From Candidatus Zhuqueibacterota bacterium (lineage in GTDB: Bacteria; Zhuqueibacterota; Zhuqueibacteria; Zhuqueibacterales; Zhuqueibacteraceae): DNA of 58,958 bases. Where the stretch lies: NCBI GenBank assembly GCA_022616415.1, contig JAKEEU010000080.1:1-58958 (forward strand), written 5' to 3'. Within the stretch, counting starts at the first letter, position 1; each line of letters begins with the position of its first letter. A program made the translations under genes and the position numbers. Below the pieces are notes generated by a model. It saw only the letters and a list, made by a program, of their open reading frames with translations, did not search any database and had not been told where the DNA came from. Shown here piece after piece: positions 13,458 through 22,900 of this stretch.

Positions 13458-14003
13458 TTATGCAAGTCCATGCGCTTGCTTGATTCTCCTGATCTGATTT
13501 AAATGCAGTATGTCATGCCCGGCAAGCATCTGCAAAATCTTTCGGACACTCTCCGGCCCGCGCTCGCTGTGCATGCCGATACGCTCCATTTGCGCCTCGT
13601 TCAATCCTCGCAGCATTTTTAAATTTGCCGACCGCAACACGCGAACCTGTTCCAGCGCCTCATTCAATTCCATCTCGTTGTATTTGAGTTCCGTGGCCCA
13701 CAAATCTTGATCGTAGCCTTGAATCTCGGGCGTGGGATGCGCTAGAATCATTCGCGTTCGATAGCGATAAACCAGCTCGGTATCGGCAAGATGCTGCACC
13801 ACTTGCATGATCGACCATTTGCCCGGCTTTTCAGGACGGCGCAGCGTGGCTTCGTCGATGCCGGCAAGCTCGGCTTGCAGTGTCGCGAGCTGTTGCGACT
13901 GCACCTCAAATGGATCGCGGTCTCCCAACAAGTCCATGAGCAGTTTGACATACGCGGCGGCGTTTTCTTTAGCTTGGCTGGCGGGGTTGGAGAATGAGGC
14001 CAT
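13458..14003 (-). CDS. DinB-family protein 2
   Basis: About 181 residues from the ATG at 14003 (MASFSNPASQAKENAAAYVK), which has AAAGGGA upstream; an earlier start at 14051 would add 16 unlikely residues. The DinB metal motif is seen in 'GKWSIMQVVQHLADTELVYR' and 'LAGHDILHLNQIRRI'. It resembles DinB 1 only in fold-level features. It is followed after about 60 bases by the transporter gene. Function is unassigned beyond metal binding. Confidence 0.85.
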   Translation of the reverse strand: MASFSNPASQAKENAAAYVKLLMDLLGDRDPFEVQSQQLATLQAELAGIDEATLRRPEKPGKWSIMQVVQHLADTELVYRYRTRMILAHPTPEIQGYDQDLWATELKYNEMELNEALEQVRVLRSANLKMLRGLNEAQMERIGMHSERGPESVRKILQMLAGHDILHLNQIRRIKQAHGLA

Positions 14004-14064
14004 AGAAAATTCCCTTTGATGATTGAATGATACGATTAGCGTTTCAAACATGCAAAATTTTTGT

Positions 14065-14099
14065 CGCCAACGGATTTATCAATCAACGATTCGTTGGCG
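14065..14099. repeat. Short hairpin CGCCAACG/CGTTGGCG
   Basis: An 8-bp perfect stem with a 19-base loop lies between the DinB 2 start and the GWxTD-like gene. It is a small member of the CCAACGGAT hairpin family. Confidence 0.4.
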
Positions 14100-14125
14100 G
14101 CTTTATCCCTTATCTCGAAAACATT

Positions 14126-15565
14126 TCAGTATAATCTGAGCTGATTTTCTTTCGTCGCCGTCGCTCCCGTCGCCTCGTCGCGAACACCGACGATAAGCGC
14201 ATAATCCCCCGCTTCCAAATTGCTCACGTCGAGCGCGATGAACTCCGGCGCAAACGTGGCGTTGCCCTGGCGGTCGGCGCGGACGGTGATCGAGGTTTTC
14301 TTTGCGCCTCCGAACATGCCCAGAACTTTCGGCGCGTTGATGCGGCTCAACGTATATTCGACGCTGAATCTGGTTTCCCCATTTTGGTCCAGTTGCAAAT
14401 GATAAATTTCAAAATAAACCGACACCGGCTTCGCCAATGAGAATACGCGCGTCGGATTGGGAACGATCTGCAAGCCGTTCTTGACAAACTTGCTTTCTTT
14501 GATTTCCGGCGCAATCGTAAAAGCCAAAACGATGTCGCTCAACGCCAGGCGCCGCGCCGAGTAATCAGGAAGCTTCACTTCAAAATGCTTGTCTCCCAAT
14601 AAATCGGCGTTTTGCGGGCGCGAGTGAATCGCCACGCGATAGGAATCCGGCGGCGCCGCCGCGCGCAGCGCATCGAGAAAAAGCTCGTCTTTATTGAGCG
14701 GTTGCTTGCCGCGCGGAATAGCGACCTCGCGGGTTTGCTCGTCAACCACATTCCACGCCATGTCGTGCAGCGCCAATCCCTTCTCAATGCGAATCTCGGC
14801 AATGCCGGCTGGCGTTTTGTCCATGATCTCATAAATTGGCAGCCCGTAATAAACCTCAAGAATCGTTTTCTCATTCTCCCCGCGAAAAGTGGCAGTATAA
14901 CTCGGCATGGCCAGAGGCGAAATCTTCTTGTCCCACGTGTGCCGGTCGGTGGCCAGCGCCGTCTCAACCGAGGCTTGACTTTCTTCGGCCAGGCGCGAAC
15001 GCTGGGCGAATTGCATTCCAGGGTTTTCTTCATTGAGCAATTGATAATACTCCGGTCCCCAATCGGCGCGGTCGGCGAGCAAAGCCAAATCAAGCGTCGG
15101 TGTGAGACGCCAATTTTGCTCCGGCGGATGCCGGTAAAAATGAAAAGTCATGTCCGGCAACTCGCCGCGGCGATGATAACGCCACGACATGTTTCTTTGA
15201 TCGGCGGCAACGGTCGTCGTCCATTCGTCCGGCTCGCCGTGGCGAATGTAAATCAGCCCGAGGTCGTTGAATTCTTTGTTCAACAAATATGTTCTGGGAA
15301 ATCGCAACAGCGCGACGTCATCACCCGCGTCGAGCCGGTTGCGCCAACGATCGTACGCATAATTTTTTTCAGCGTGCAGCGTTTCTTTAAAAACGCTTTT
15401 TGCAGCTTTCATCTCACCACGCGCCGACAATGTTTGTCCACGCGCAAAAAGCGTTTCTGCAACCGCGTGTCTCTCTTGCGCCTCGACCACGCCAGGCCAA
15501 ATGCAACACGCTTGCAAAATCGCCGCCAGTACGACCAATTTCCCGTTCAGCATTTTGTGCCTCAT
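14126..15565 (-). CDS. Exported GWxTD-like domain protein
   Basis: This 479-residue protein has a signal peptide (hydrophobic segment about residues 8-28, then VEAQE). Residues 40-170 resemble the GWxTD-associated region common in FCB-group genomes: a lipoprotein-like helical repeat, then 'FNDLGLIYIRHGEPDEWTTT', with the diagnostic 'IRHGxPDE', and 'MSWRYHRRGELPDMTFHF'. The C-terminal half, including 'YFEIYHLQLDQNGETRFSVE', looks like a beta-sandwich that may bind partners. Biochemical function is unknown. It sits close to the S9 peptidase gene (46-base gap), suggesting co-transcription. Confidence 0.7.
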   Translation of the reverse strand: MRHKMLNGKLVVLAAILQACCIWPGVVEAQERHAVAETLFARGQTLSARGEMKAAKSVFKETLHAEKNYAYDRWRNRLDAGDDVALLRFPRTYLLNKEFNDLGLIYIRHGEPDEWTTTVAADQRNMSWRYHRRGELPDMTFHFYRHPPEQNWRLTPTLDLALLADRADWGPEYYQLLNEENPGMQFAQRSRLAEESQASVETALATDRHTWDKKISPLAMPSYTATFRGENEKTILEVYYGLPIYEIMDKTPAGIAEIRIEKGLALHDMAWNVVDEQTREVAIPRGKQPLNKDELFLDALRAAAPPDSYRVAIHSRPQNADLLGDKHFEVKLPDYSARRLALSDIVLAFTIAPEIKESKFVKNGLQIVPNPTRVFSLAKPVSVYFEIYHLQLDQNGETRFSVEYTLSRINAPKVLGMFGGAKKTSITVRADRQGNATFAPEFIALDVSNLEAGDYALIVGVRDEATGATATKENQLRLY

Positions 15566-15611
15566 TACTGAAAACCTACTCCGCCAACTGCCACTCCTAC
15601 TGCTACTGCCA

Positions 15612-17744
15612 CTACTTTATCCCTACTTGTTCCAACATAAACGCATAATCCAGCGCAATCTCGCGCAGCCGGTCGTAGCGCCCCGACGAGCCGCCGTGTC
15701 CTGCGCCCATATTAGTTACGAACAAAAGCGAATTCTTGTCCGTCTTCAAGCTGCGCAGCTTCGCCACGTATTTGGCCGGTTCCCAGTACATCACCTGGCT
15801 GTCGTTGAACGAAGTCTTGACGAGAATGGCCGGATACGCCTTCGCCGCCAAATTGGTGTAAGGACAATATTGCTTGATGTAGTCGTACTCTTCCTTCTTA
15901 TTCGGATTGCCCCACTCTTCGTACTCCTGCACCGTCAGCGGCAGCGAAGCATCGAGCATCGTATTGATCACATCGACAAACGGCACGTGCGAGGCCACGG
16001 CTTTGAAGAGATCGGGCCGCAGGTTCGTCACGGCGCCCATCAGCAAACCGCCGGCGCTGCCGCCTTCGATGACGAGACGATCTTTGGCAGTGTATTTTTG
16101 TGCAATAAGAAATTCCGCTGCGGCAATGAAATCGGTGAACGTGTTCATCTTGTGCAGCATCCGGCCCTGATCGTGCCAAGCTTTTCCCATCTCGCCGCCG
16201 CCGCGAATGTGCGCGATCGCCACGACAAAGCCGCGGTCGAGCAGACTTAATCGGTTGGAAGAAAAACCCACAAAGTACGAGGATCCGTAAGAGCCGTAAC
16301 CATTCAGCAGCATCGGTGCTTTGCCGTCGCGTTTGAATTCTTTTTTGTAAACCAGCGAAATCGGAATACGCGCGCCATCTTTCGCAGTAGCATAAAGGCG
16401 CTCGGAAGCGTATTGCTTCGGATCGTAGCCGCCGAGCACTTCGGTTTGCTTCAGCAGCGTGCTCTGGCGTGTGTCCATATCGTAATCGAAAATCGAGCTT
16501 GGCGTCACCAGCGACTGATAGCTGTATCTCAGCTTGTTGGTATTCCACTCGCGATTCGTCGAGGCAAACGCCGAGTACACCGGCTCCGGAAATGCGAGGT
16601 TGTGCGACTGGCCGCTGCGGAAGTCGGTGACGCGAATTTCCGGCAGGCCGTTCTTGCGTTCGTAGATCACGTAGTGGTTCGCAAAGAAATCCATTCCCGT
16701 CAGCATCACGTCGCTGCGATGCGGAATGAGCTCTTTCCAATTCTGCGGGCTTGGATCGCTGATCGGCGCTGACACGAGACGAAAGTTGCGGCCCGTGTCA
16801 TTGACAAGGAGATAGAACAATTCGCCGTGATGATCGACTTCGTACTCGCGATCGTGTTGGCGCGGCGCGATGATTTTCCACTCGCCGGTGGGATCGTTGG
16901 CAGAAAGATAGCGTACTTCGGAAGTGGTGAGGCTGTTGATAAACATGAAAATGTAATCCTTGCTCCGCGTGCGGCCGGTGTAGAAGCGGAACAGCTCATC
17001 CTTTTCTTCGTAAATCAGCGCATCAGAGTTGGTGCCAAGCGTATGACGATAGAGACGATAAGGCCGCTTGGCGTGATCTTCAATCGAGTAAAACAGTGTC
17101 TTATTATCGCCGGCCCAAACGACTGAAACTGTTTTGTCAACTTTGTCGGGAAGGACTTGGCCAGAGCGCAGATCTTTGATGTATAACGTGTATTGCCGAA
17201 AACCGGTGGAGTCGAGTGAATAAGCGAGGAGATTGCCGTCGTCGCTCACCTGGTACGCGCCGAGTCCCATGAACTTGTGCCCCTTTGCCAGCTCGTTGAG
17301 ATCGAGCGTAATCTCTTCCGGCGCTTCGAGCGAGCCTTTCTTGCGGCAATGAATCGAGTACTGCTTTCCCTCCTCAGTGCGGGAGTAATAAAAATATTCG
17401 CCGTCGCGATAGGGCACGGAGAGATCGGTCTGTTTAATGCGGCCGAGCATTTCCTGATAAAGCTTCTCCTGCAAAGGTTTGGTCGGAGCGAGCATTTGTT
17501 CCGCAAAAGCGTTTTCGGCTTTGAGATACTCAATCACCTTCGGATTAGTCTTCTCCCGCAGCCAGAAATAATTATCCACCCGCTTGTCGCCGTGAATCAT
17601 ATCGACCTTGGGTTGCTTCTCCGCGACAGGTGGAATTGGCCGGCCATTATCTTGCGACCAGAGTAGGACGGTTGGCAGCAAGCAAATACAAAGAGCAATC
17701 AAACTTGCCGCAAAAAGTGGACGGGTTCTTTGAAATGGGCACAT
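15612..17744 (-). CDS. Prolyl oligopeptidase-family (S9A, oligopeptidase B-like) protease
   Basis: This 710-residue exported enzyme has an N-terminal signal/anchor (residues 8-30), then the oligopeptidase B opening 'GDKRVDNYFWLREKTNPKVI', a seven-bladed propeller, and a C-terminal alpha/beta-hydrolase domain. Catalytic residues are visible: nucleophile 'VIEGGSAGGLLMGAVTN' (Ser near 562), Asp in 'VKTSFNDSQVMYW' (near 648) and His in 'NMGAGHGGSSGRYDRL' (near 683). It should cleave peptides shorter than about 30 residues after Arg/Lys or Pro. Family assignment is secure; the exact P1 preference is not. A hairpin at 17790 separates it from the upstream hydrolase. Confidence 0.94.
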   Translation of the reverse strand: MCPFQRTRPLFAASLIALCICLLPTVLLWSQDNGRPIPPVAEKQPKVDMIHGDKRVDNYFWLREKTNPKVIEYLKAENAFAEQMLAPTKPLQEKLYQEMLGRIKQTDLSVPYRDGEYFYYSRTEEGKQYSIHCRKKGSLEAPEEITLDLNELAKGHKFMGLGAYQVSDDGNLLAYSLDSTGFRQYTLYIKDLRSGQVLPDKVDKTVSVVWAGDNKTLFYSIEDHAKRPYRLYRHTLGTNSDALIYEEKDELFRFYTGRTRSKDYIFMFINSLTTSEVRYLSANDPTGEWKIIAPRQHDREYEVDHHGELFYLLVNDTGRNFRLVSAPISDPSPQNWKELIPHRSDVMLTGMDFFANHYVIYERKNGLPEIRVTDFRSGQSHNLAFPEPVYSAFASTNREWNTNKLRYSYQSLVTPSSIFDYDMDTRQSTLLKQTEVLGGYDPKQYASERLYATAKDGARIPISLVYKKEFKRDGKAPMLLNGYGSYGSSYFVGFSSNRLSLLDRGFVVAIAHIRGGGEMGKAWHDQGRMLHKMNTFTDFIAAAEFLIAQKYTAKDRLVIEGGSAGGLLMGAVTNLRPDLFKAVASHVPFVDVINTMLDASLPLTVQEYEEWGNPNKKEEYDYIKQYCPYTNLAAKAYPAILVKTSFNDSQVMYWEPAKYVAKLRSLKTDKNSLLFVTNMGAGHGGSSGRYDRLREIALDYAFMLEQVGIK

Positions 17745-17789
17745 GATTCGCTTCCTCCGTTTTTTATTGTTGCTATTCTGGCAATGTTC

Positions 17790-17825
17790 GTAGTAGCGCC
17801 TTCAGGCGCCGGATGGCGTTACTAC
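17790..17825. repeat. Nested hairpin GTAGTAGCGCC...GGCGTTACTAC
   Basis: An outer stem GTAGTA-GCGCC / GGCG-TTACTAC contains an inner GCGCCTTCAGGCGC hairpin. It lies between the serine hydrolase stop and the S9 peptidase start, with the TTCA loop that recurs at 35006. It may terminate or process the transcript. Confidence 0.45.
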
Positions 17826-17832
17826 AAACGAT

Positions 17833-19311
17833 CTAATTCACCTTGAGTTTTTTCAGCATCTCGATGCCGCCGGTATTCTGCGGATTCAGCTCAATCGACT
17901 TTTCATAATTTTTGATCGCCAGCTCTTTGTCGCCGTTGATCATGTATGCTTCGCCCAGGCTGTCATAGACATTGAAAGATTTCGGAAAGGCTTCGACATT
18001 CAGCTTGAAAATTTCAATCGCTTCCTCGACTTTTTTCATCTGCAGCAATCGGTAACCGGCGTTATTCATCTCCCCTTCGTTGAGTGCATACGTATCGGAT
18101 TTCTTTTCTTTCAATTCCTGAAATTGCGCCAACGCCGGCTCAATGCCCTTTTCCACGATAGTGGCGAGAATCGCTTCGGCAATCGACCGCTTCGGCAAGT
18201 CATACGGCTTGTTGAAAAGTATGCCTCTAATGCTTTGGCTCATGGCGTTCAATGGAGCGCCGCCGGTATTGTTGAATAGCACGATCAGATGTTTTTCTTT
18301 TGGCAGGCGCGTAATCAGTGTATTAAACCCGTTGATACCACCGCCGTGCTCAATGACCAGCACGCTGTCTTTGGTCTGTCCAATCGGCGCCTTGCCAATC
18401 ACCCATCCGTAAGCATAGCTTCTGCCGAAAGCGGAAATCTGTGGTTTGAACATCAGGTCTTTCGATTTTTCGGGAAGCAGTTTGTCCGTATACAACGCCT
18501 GCTCCCACAGATACAAATCTTCCACGGTTGAATACATTGAGCCTGCTGCATACGGAATCGACATATCCAAATAGGCGGCGTTCGTATAATCGCCGAGGCG
18601 CTTCTCATATCCCGCCGCGCGCTTTTTGAGAATCGTGGCGTGATGATCGTAGCCGGTGTTTTTCATATTCAACGGCGTCAGGATGTTTTCAGCTAAAGCC
18701 TGTTCGTAGGTTTTGCCGGCTGCTTTTTCAATGATAGCGCCCAGGAGGAAATAGCCGGAGTTGTTGTAGAGAAATTTTGCGCCAGGCTCGAATTGCAAGG
18801 CCGAATCGGCGAAGGTTTTTACAAATGCCTCGGGCGTATAGGGATCGCGGCTCAGATCGCGAAAGAAATTGGGGAACCCCGTGTAGCTGGGAATTCCGGA
18901 GGCGTGCGTGAGCAAATGATGGATCGTCACTCTGTCGCCCGTGCTTTTCGGGTAGTCCGGCAAGTAATCGCTAATCTTGCCGTCCAATTTCAGCTTGCCT
19001 TGTTCAACCAATTGCATCACGAGCATCGCGGTGAATTGCTTGGTGATCGAGCCGACGCGGAATTTCGTGTCCGGCATATTGGGAATATCCCACTCCATGT
19101 TGGCCATGCCGAAGCCTTTTTTGAAAATAACTTTTCCATTCTCCGCCACCAGCGCCGCGCCGTTGAACTGCCCGTATTCGTGATATTGGCCGAGCAAAGC
19201 GTCGATCTTTTGTACTTTGGTTTGGGCAAAGCTGCGATGATGAAAAATGAATAGATTCAACGCAGCCAACGCAAATAGTGCTATTGCGAGGTTCGTGCAC
19301 AGTTTTTTCAT
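17833..19311 (-). CDS. Serine hydrolase (class C beta-lactamase fold) with C-terminal TPRs
   Basis: This 492-residue exported protein has a signal peptide at residues 8-29. The penicillin-binding-fold catalytic motifs are SxxK in 'FRVGSITKQFTAMLV' (Ser near 87), YxN in 'KFLYNNSGYFLLG' and an HxG-type 'VIEHGGGINGFNTLI'. Residues about 395-490 form tetratricopeptide-like helices ('NVYDSLGEAYMINGDKELAI', 'KNYEKSIELNPQN'). Relatives are D-aminopeptidases, esterases or DD-peptidases; true lactamase activity should not be assumed. The TPR tail suggests a protein partner. Confidence 0.9.
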   Translation of the reverse strand: MKKLCTNLAIALFALAALNLFIFHHRSFAQTKVQKIDALLGQYHEYGQFNGAALVAENGKVIFKKGFGMANMEWDIPNMPDTKFRVGSITKQFTAMLVMQLVEQGKLKLDGKISDYLPDYPKSTGDRVTIHHLLTHASGIPSYTGFPNFFRDLSRDPYTPEAFVKTFADSALQFEPGAKFLYNNSGYFLLGAIIEKAAGKTYEQALAENILTPLNMKNTGYDHHATILKKRAAGYEKRLGDYTNAAYLDMSIPYAAGSMYSTVEDLYLWEQALYTDKLLPEKSKDLMFKPQISAFGRSYAYGWVIGKAPIGQTKDSVLVIEHGGGINGFNTLITRLPKEKHLIVLFNNTGGAPLNAMSQSIRGILFNKPYDLPKRSIAEAILATIVEKGIEPALAQFQELKEKKSDTYALNEGEMNNAGYRLLQMKKVEEAIEIFKLNVEAFPKSFNVYDSLGEAYMINGDKELAIKNYEKSIELNPQNTGGIEMLKKLKVN

Positions 19312-19327
19312 GTTGGAATCCTTGGCT

Positions 19328-19567
19328 TTAGGTCACCGTTCTAATTTGCCGATCATGAAAAGTGTAGTAACTTATTTTCTCGTCTGAAACACGGATGACT
19401 TTCCCCATACGCTTGGCTTTGGTATTGAACTCCGGACGATGAAGCAATAATCTCAGAGAAAGTGGGATTTCACGAGCGCGTGAGTCGGGCCAGGCAAAGC
19501 AGATTACACAATATCGCGTATCTACCACGACCTTCCGCCAAAAGTCCTTTTCATTTAAAACGATCAT
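19328..19567 (-). CDS. DUF5615-like (PIN-fold) C-terminal half, candidate toxin remnant
   Basis: This 79-residue protein has 'IVLNEKDFWRKVVVDTRYCV' and 'GKVIRVSDEKISYY'. The 'T/N-x-DKDF' motif, the mid 'ICFAWPDS' strand and the closing 'V-I-x-V-x-D-x-K-I' strand correspond to the second half of DUF5615, a PIN-like toxin fold of about 110-120 residues. The N-terminal 'DENLP' acidic motif is missing. Its ATG overlaps the stop of the DUF433 gene by four bases (ATGA), the standard DUF433-DUF5615 order. Either the toxin has lost its N-terminus or this is a divergent short form. Confidence 0.45.
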   Translation of the reverse strand: MIVLNEKDFWRKVVVDTRYCVICFAWPDSRAREIPLSLRLLLHRPEFNTKAKRMGKVIRVSDEKISYYTFHDRQIRTVT

Positions 19568-19848
19568 AAAGCGGGTTCTAATTTGGGTAGAGTTTTGATG
19601 AATTGCTTATTGACCAGATTGACCGCTTCAATGATTGCCTCGCGCGAGACACGGCCACGATAGCCTTCAACAATTTCGTCCAGGTTTTCGCCTGCTGCCA
19701 GACGTTCGAGGGTTCCCGTTATTTCAATGCGCGTATATTTGAAAGTTGGGCGTCCGCTGCAAACGCCAATGGCTCGCACGACGTGCTTTCCAAGCGGATA
19801 ATATTGATAAAGCTCTCCTCCCACCATCTCGGTAATGAGTTTGAGCAT
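19564..19848 (-). CDS. DUF433-domain protein (candidate antitoxin)
   Basis: This 94-residue protein has a C-terminal DUF433 domain: 'CSGRPTFKYTRIEITGTLER' followed by 'AAGENLDEIVEGYRGRVS' and 'EAIIEAVNLV', matching the family pattern G-R-P-x-x-x-x-T-R-I ... A-x-G-x-x-x-x-x-I. The fold resembles a winged HTH; such proteins pair with DUF5615 toxins. The coding region overlaps the downstream partner by four bases. It is separated from the ABC permease gene by about 90 AT-rich bases with no recognisable promoter. Confidence 0.7.
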   Translation of the reverse strand: MLKLITEMVGGELYQYYPLGKHVVRAIGVCSGRPTFKYTRIEITGTLERLAAGENLDEIVEGYRGRVSREAIIEAVNLVNKQFIKTLPKLEPAL

Positions 19849-19936
19849 GCCTTCATTTCTCCTTTACAAGACGTCGGATTGTATTTTTGCAAACAACTTT
19901 TAAATTTACGATTTTGTTTTGAAAAGAACAAGCCAG

Positions 19937-22900
19937 TTAGTTTTCCGCCTTCAACGCCGGCAGCAGCGGAATTCGCAGCGCGGTTGAAACTGCAACGAGG
20001 CTGGCGATCAACCCGATCATGAACACGAGCGCGAGCGTGAAGATCAACGAAAGCCAGGGTGTTTGCGCATGGCCGCCAAGCAGATGCGGCAGCACCGCCA
20101 CCAGCGCCGAGAAACTGCCAATCAGAATGCCGCAAATAATCAGAAAGCTGTTTTCGGAAACCAGCATCTTCGCTAAAGTCGAGCGGCGAAAACCGAACGC
20201 GCGCAGCGTTGCCAGCTCGCCGCGGCGCTCGATAACGTTGCGGATCAAAATAATGCCCAAGCCTAAAGTTCCGAGCAACAGGCCGAGTCCGCCGAGCATT
20301 TGAAAGACGGAAAGATAAGTGTTTTCGACGGCTTGATAATTGGCCAGCTTCTCGGTTGTCGAAGTGACATCGAAACCGTAGTCGCTCAACGCGCTTTCCA
20401 AAATCTGCGTCGTCGCTTCTGCGTTAGTGATCGGCGTTTCAATCAAGAAATACGAGTAGCCACTCTGGCTTGGAAAATGTTTCAAGAAATTGGCTTCCGA
20501 AATGATAATCTCGCTTTGAAATATACTGCTTTGCAATAAGCCGAGCAAGCGAAGTTTTATGGAACTGCCAAACTCGTCTTGCATCACCAAATCTTTGCCG
20601 AGTCCGAGGTGCAAAATCCACATAACCGAGTTGTAATCACCGAAAGCCGGAATCACCCCCGGCGCAATTTCCTGCTCCAGCAACTGCCAGGGATTTTCAC
20701 CGTTCTCTGCTGTCGTTGCTTGGAATTGAAATCCGCCGTGCTTGATCAGCTCGCTGGGCACGCCGAGAACGCGCGGCTTTTCAGGCTGATAAAGATTGAG
20801 ACAGCTCGCATCTTCGCCAGGCAGCAAGCGCAGCGGAATGACATGAGCGCGGTTCAATACCGCAGAGTCTGTTTCTGAAATGCCCAGCTCGAATCGTCCT
20901 GTTGGTGTGTTCAAATCGTGATGCAGTGGAATATCCGATTCCGCCAGCAACGTGAAGCCGCCGGTGCCGGAATTTTTCATAAGCTGTTCCCGGCCAAACT
21001 CGCGGCGATTGGCGCCGACGGCGACGATAACGAAACAAGCGCAACCAACCAGCGCGGCACAGAGCAAGCTGCGGCCAGGATGGCGTGCCGTATTTCTAGC
21101 CGACATCCGCGCCGTGCCAAAATTGGGTTGGACTTTGCGGCTTTGTTGACGAAACCATAATGAGAGAAAAGAGAAACCGGCAATCAACAAAAGCGCGCCG
21201 GTCGCAAAGAACAACGCTGCAGAAGAATTTACGCCGGAGAGAAGCGCAATCAGCAGCGAGAGGCCGGCCAATCCTGATGCCGCAATCGCGATGGTGCGAG
21301 CGAAGCGTTGTGGCTTGGCTTCATCCACATTGGTGACGCCATTGAGCAAAGCGGTGGTTGGTATTTTTCCTAATTGCCGAATTGCCCACCAAATTGAAAA
21401 CAGCACCACTAAAACGGCGGCAAAATATCCGATGGTCAAACTCACGAAGTTGACGTGCAGCGACAGAAACGAAGTGCCGACCGCAGCAACCCACCACGTG
21501 CGCAACCCCGCCATCAGCAGCGCGGCATAAAGAATCGCGCCTCCCAATCCGACGAGACAGCCAATGCCGGCGAGGATGCCGCCTTCGATCATCAAGCTGC
21601 GGCGAACCGTGCGAAGCAGATAGCCGGCGGCCAACAACAGGCCGATCTCTTTGGCGCGTTGTTCCGCGCTGAGCCGGAACAGTAATCCGGCCAACAGGGC
21701 GGCAGATATAATGAGAAAAAAACTGAAGCCGATGAAGAGCATGCTGAAGTCAGTAGCGCCGGCGGCAGCGCGCAGACCTTGCTCCTTTACCGGTTGGAAA
21801 ACAAAACCATTTTGTTCGGGATCGAGCCGCTCCAATAATTTTTTCTGAAAAATTTCTCGAGTGGATGGCAAATCACTATTCAGCGCCGCGCCAAAGCGAA
21901 TTGCCGTCAAATCGCCGAACCGGCTGCTCCACAATCTTTGTCCGGTTTGCAGAGAAACAAAAGCTTTGGGCGTGGCGCGAAATTCATCCCAATACGCTTC
22001 GTCTTTGGGCCGAATCAAATTGAGGTCGACTGGAAACGGCGGATTCCAACTGCCCATGTCATCAGCATCGTGAATTCCAGGAAACTCCGGCGTCAGCGTG
22101 CGGTCGGCAGCCAAGCCGGTCATCAACAAAATTCCCTTCAAACGAAAACGTGCGCTTTGCGTGAAAAGCTCTCCACGCGACCCGATGGCGTAATAATTCA
22201 TGACAATTGTATCGCCGCTCGCCACTCTCAAATCCGTTGCCGCCCACGTATTCAAAAAGATTTCATCATCAGCAAGCTCTGGGGCCGGTGTTCCGTCGGC
22301 TAATTCGAGCGAGCCCAAAATCTCGCCATTGGCGCTGTTGAGCGCGCTCACTGTTGAATACGGAATCAACTTGCCTTTGGCCGTCATCGTGTTTGCCAGG
22401 TAGGTGAGCACTGGCATAGTTGGCGCCCCAAGCTCGGTAGCGATTGATTCCACTGCTGCCGCAATCTGCGGTTTGAGAATCAGCTCGCGGCTTTCGAGAG
22501 AGAGACAAAAATTGTGTTTGCGAAGCGTCAAGCCAAGATCGTTCAAAGTGATCACTCGCCGCAACGGGTTTTGCAAAGACGCCTCTGCCGGCGTTTCAGT
22601 TTTGCTTGCAACGAGCAGCGCGTTGACATGATCCGTCTCGTCAAACGCTTTTTGCAAATTTACCAGCGACACGAAAGCGTTGCGTGGCAGGCTTTGATTG
22701 GGAAGCAAGCCGAATCTGCCGGCGCCGCGGTCGGGGATAACGGCAGTCAGCATGAGCCGGATGGTTTCCACTAGATCGGAAGTTTCTTTCCGGCCCAACA
22801 GCGATTCGCGATGCACCCCGCTTGGCCTCGGGAAAGAAAGCAAGATTTGGTCTCCGGCTTCGGCCTGCAATTCCTTTTGCAGCGCGGCGTTGATGATGAC

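Noticed and set aside
17833..19311. Antibiotic-resistance beta-lactamase
   Set aside because: The SxxK/YxN/HGG fold is shared by esterases and peptidases, and the TPR tail is not seen in true class C lactamases.
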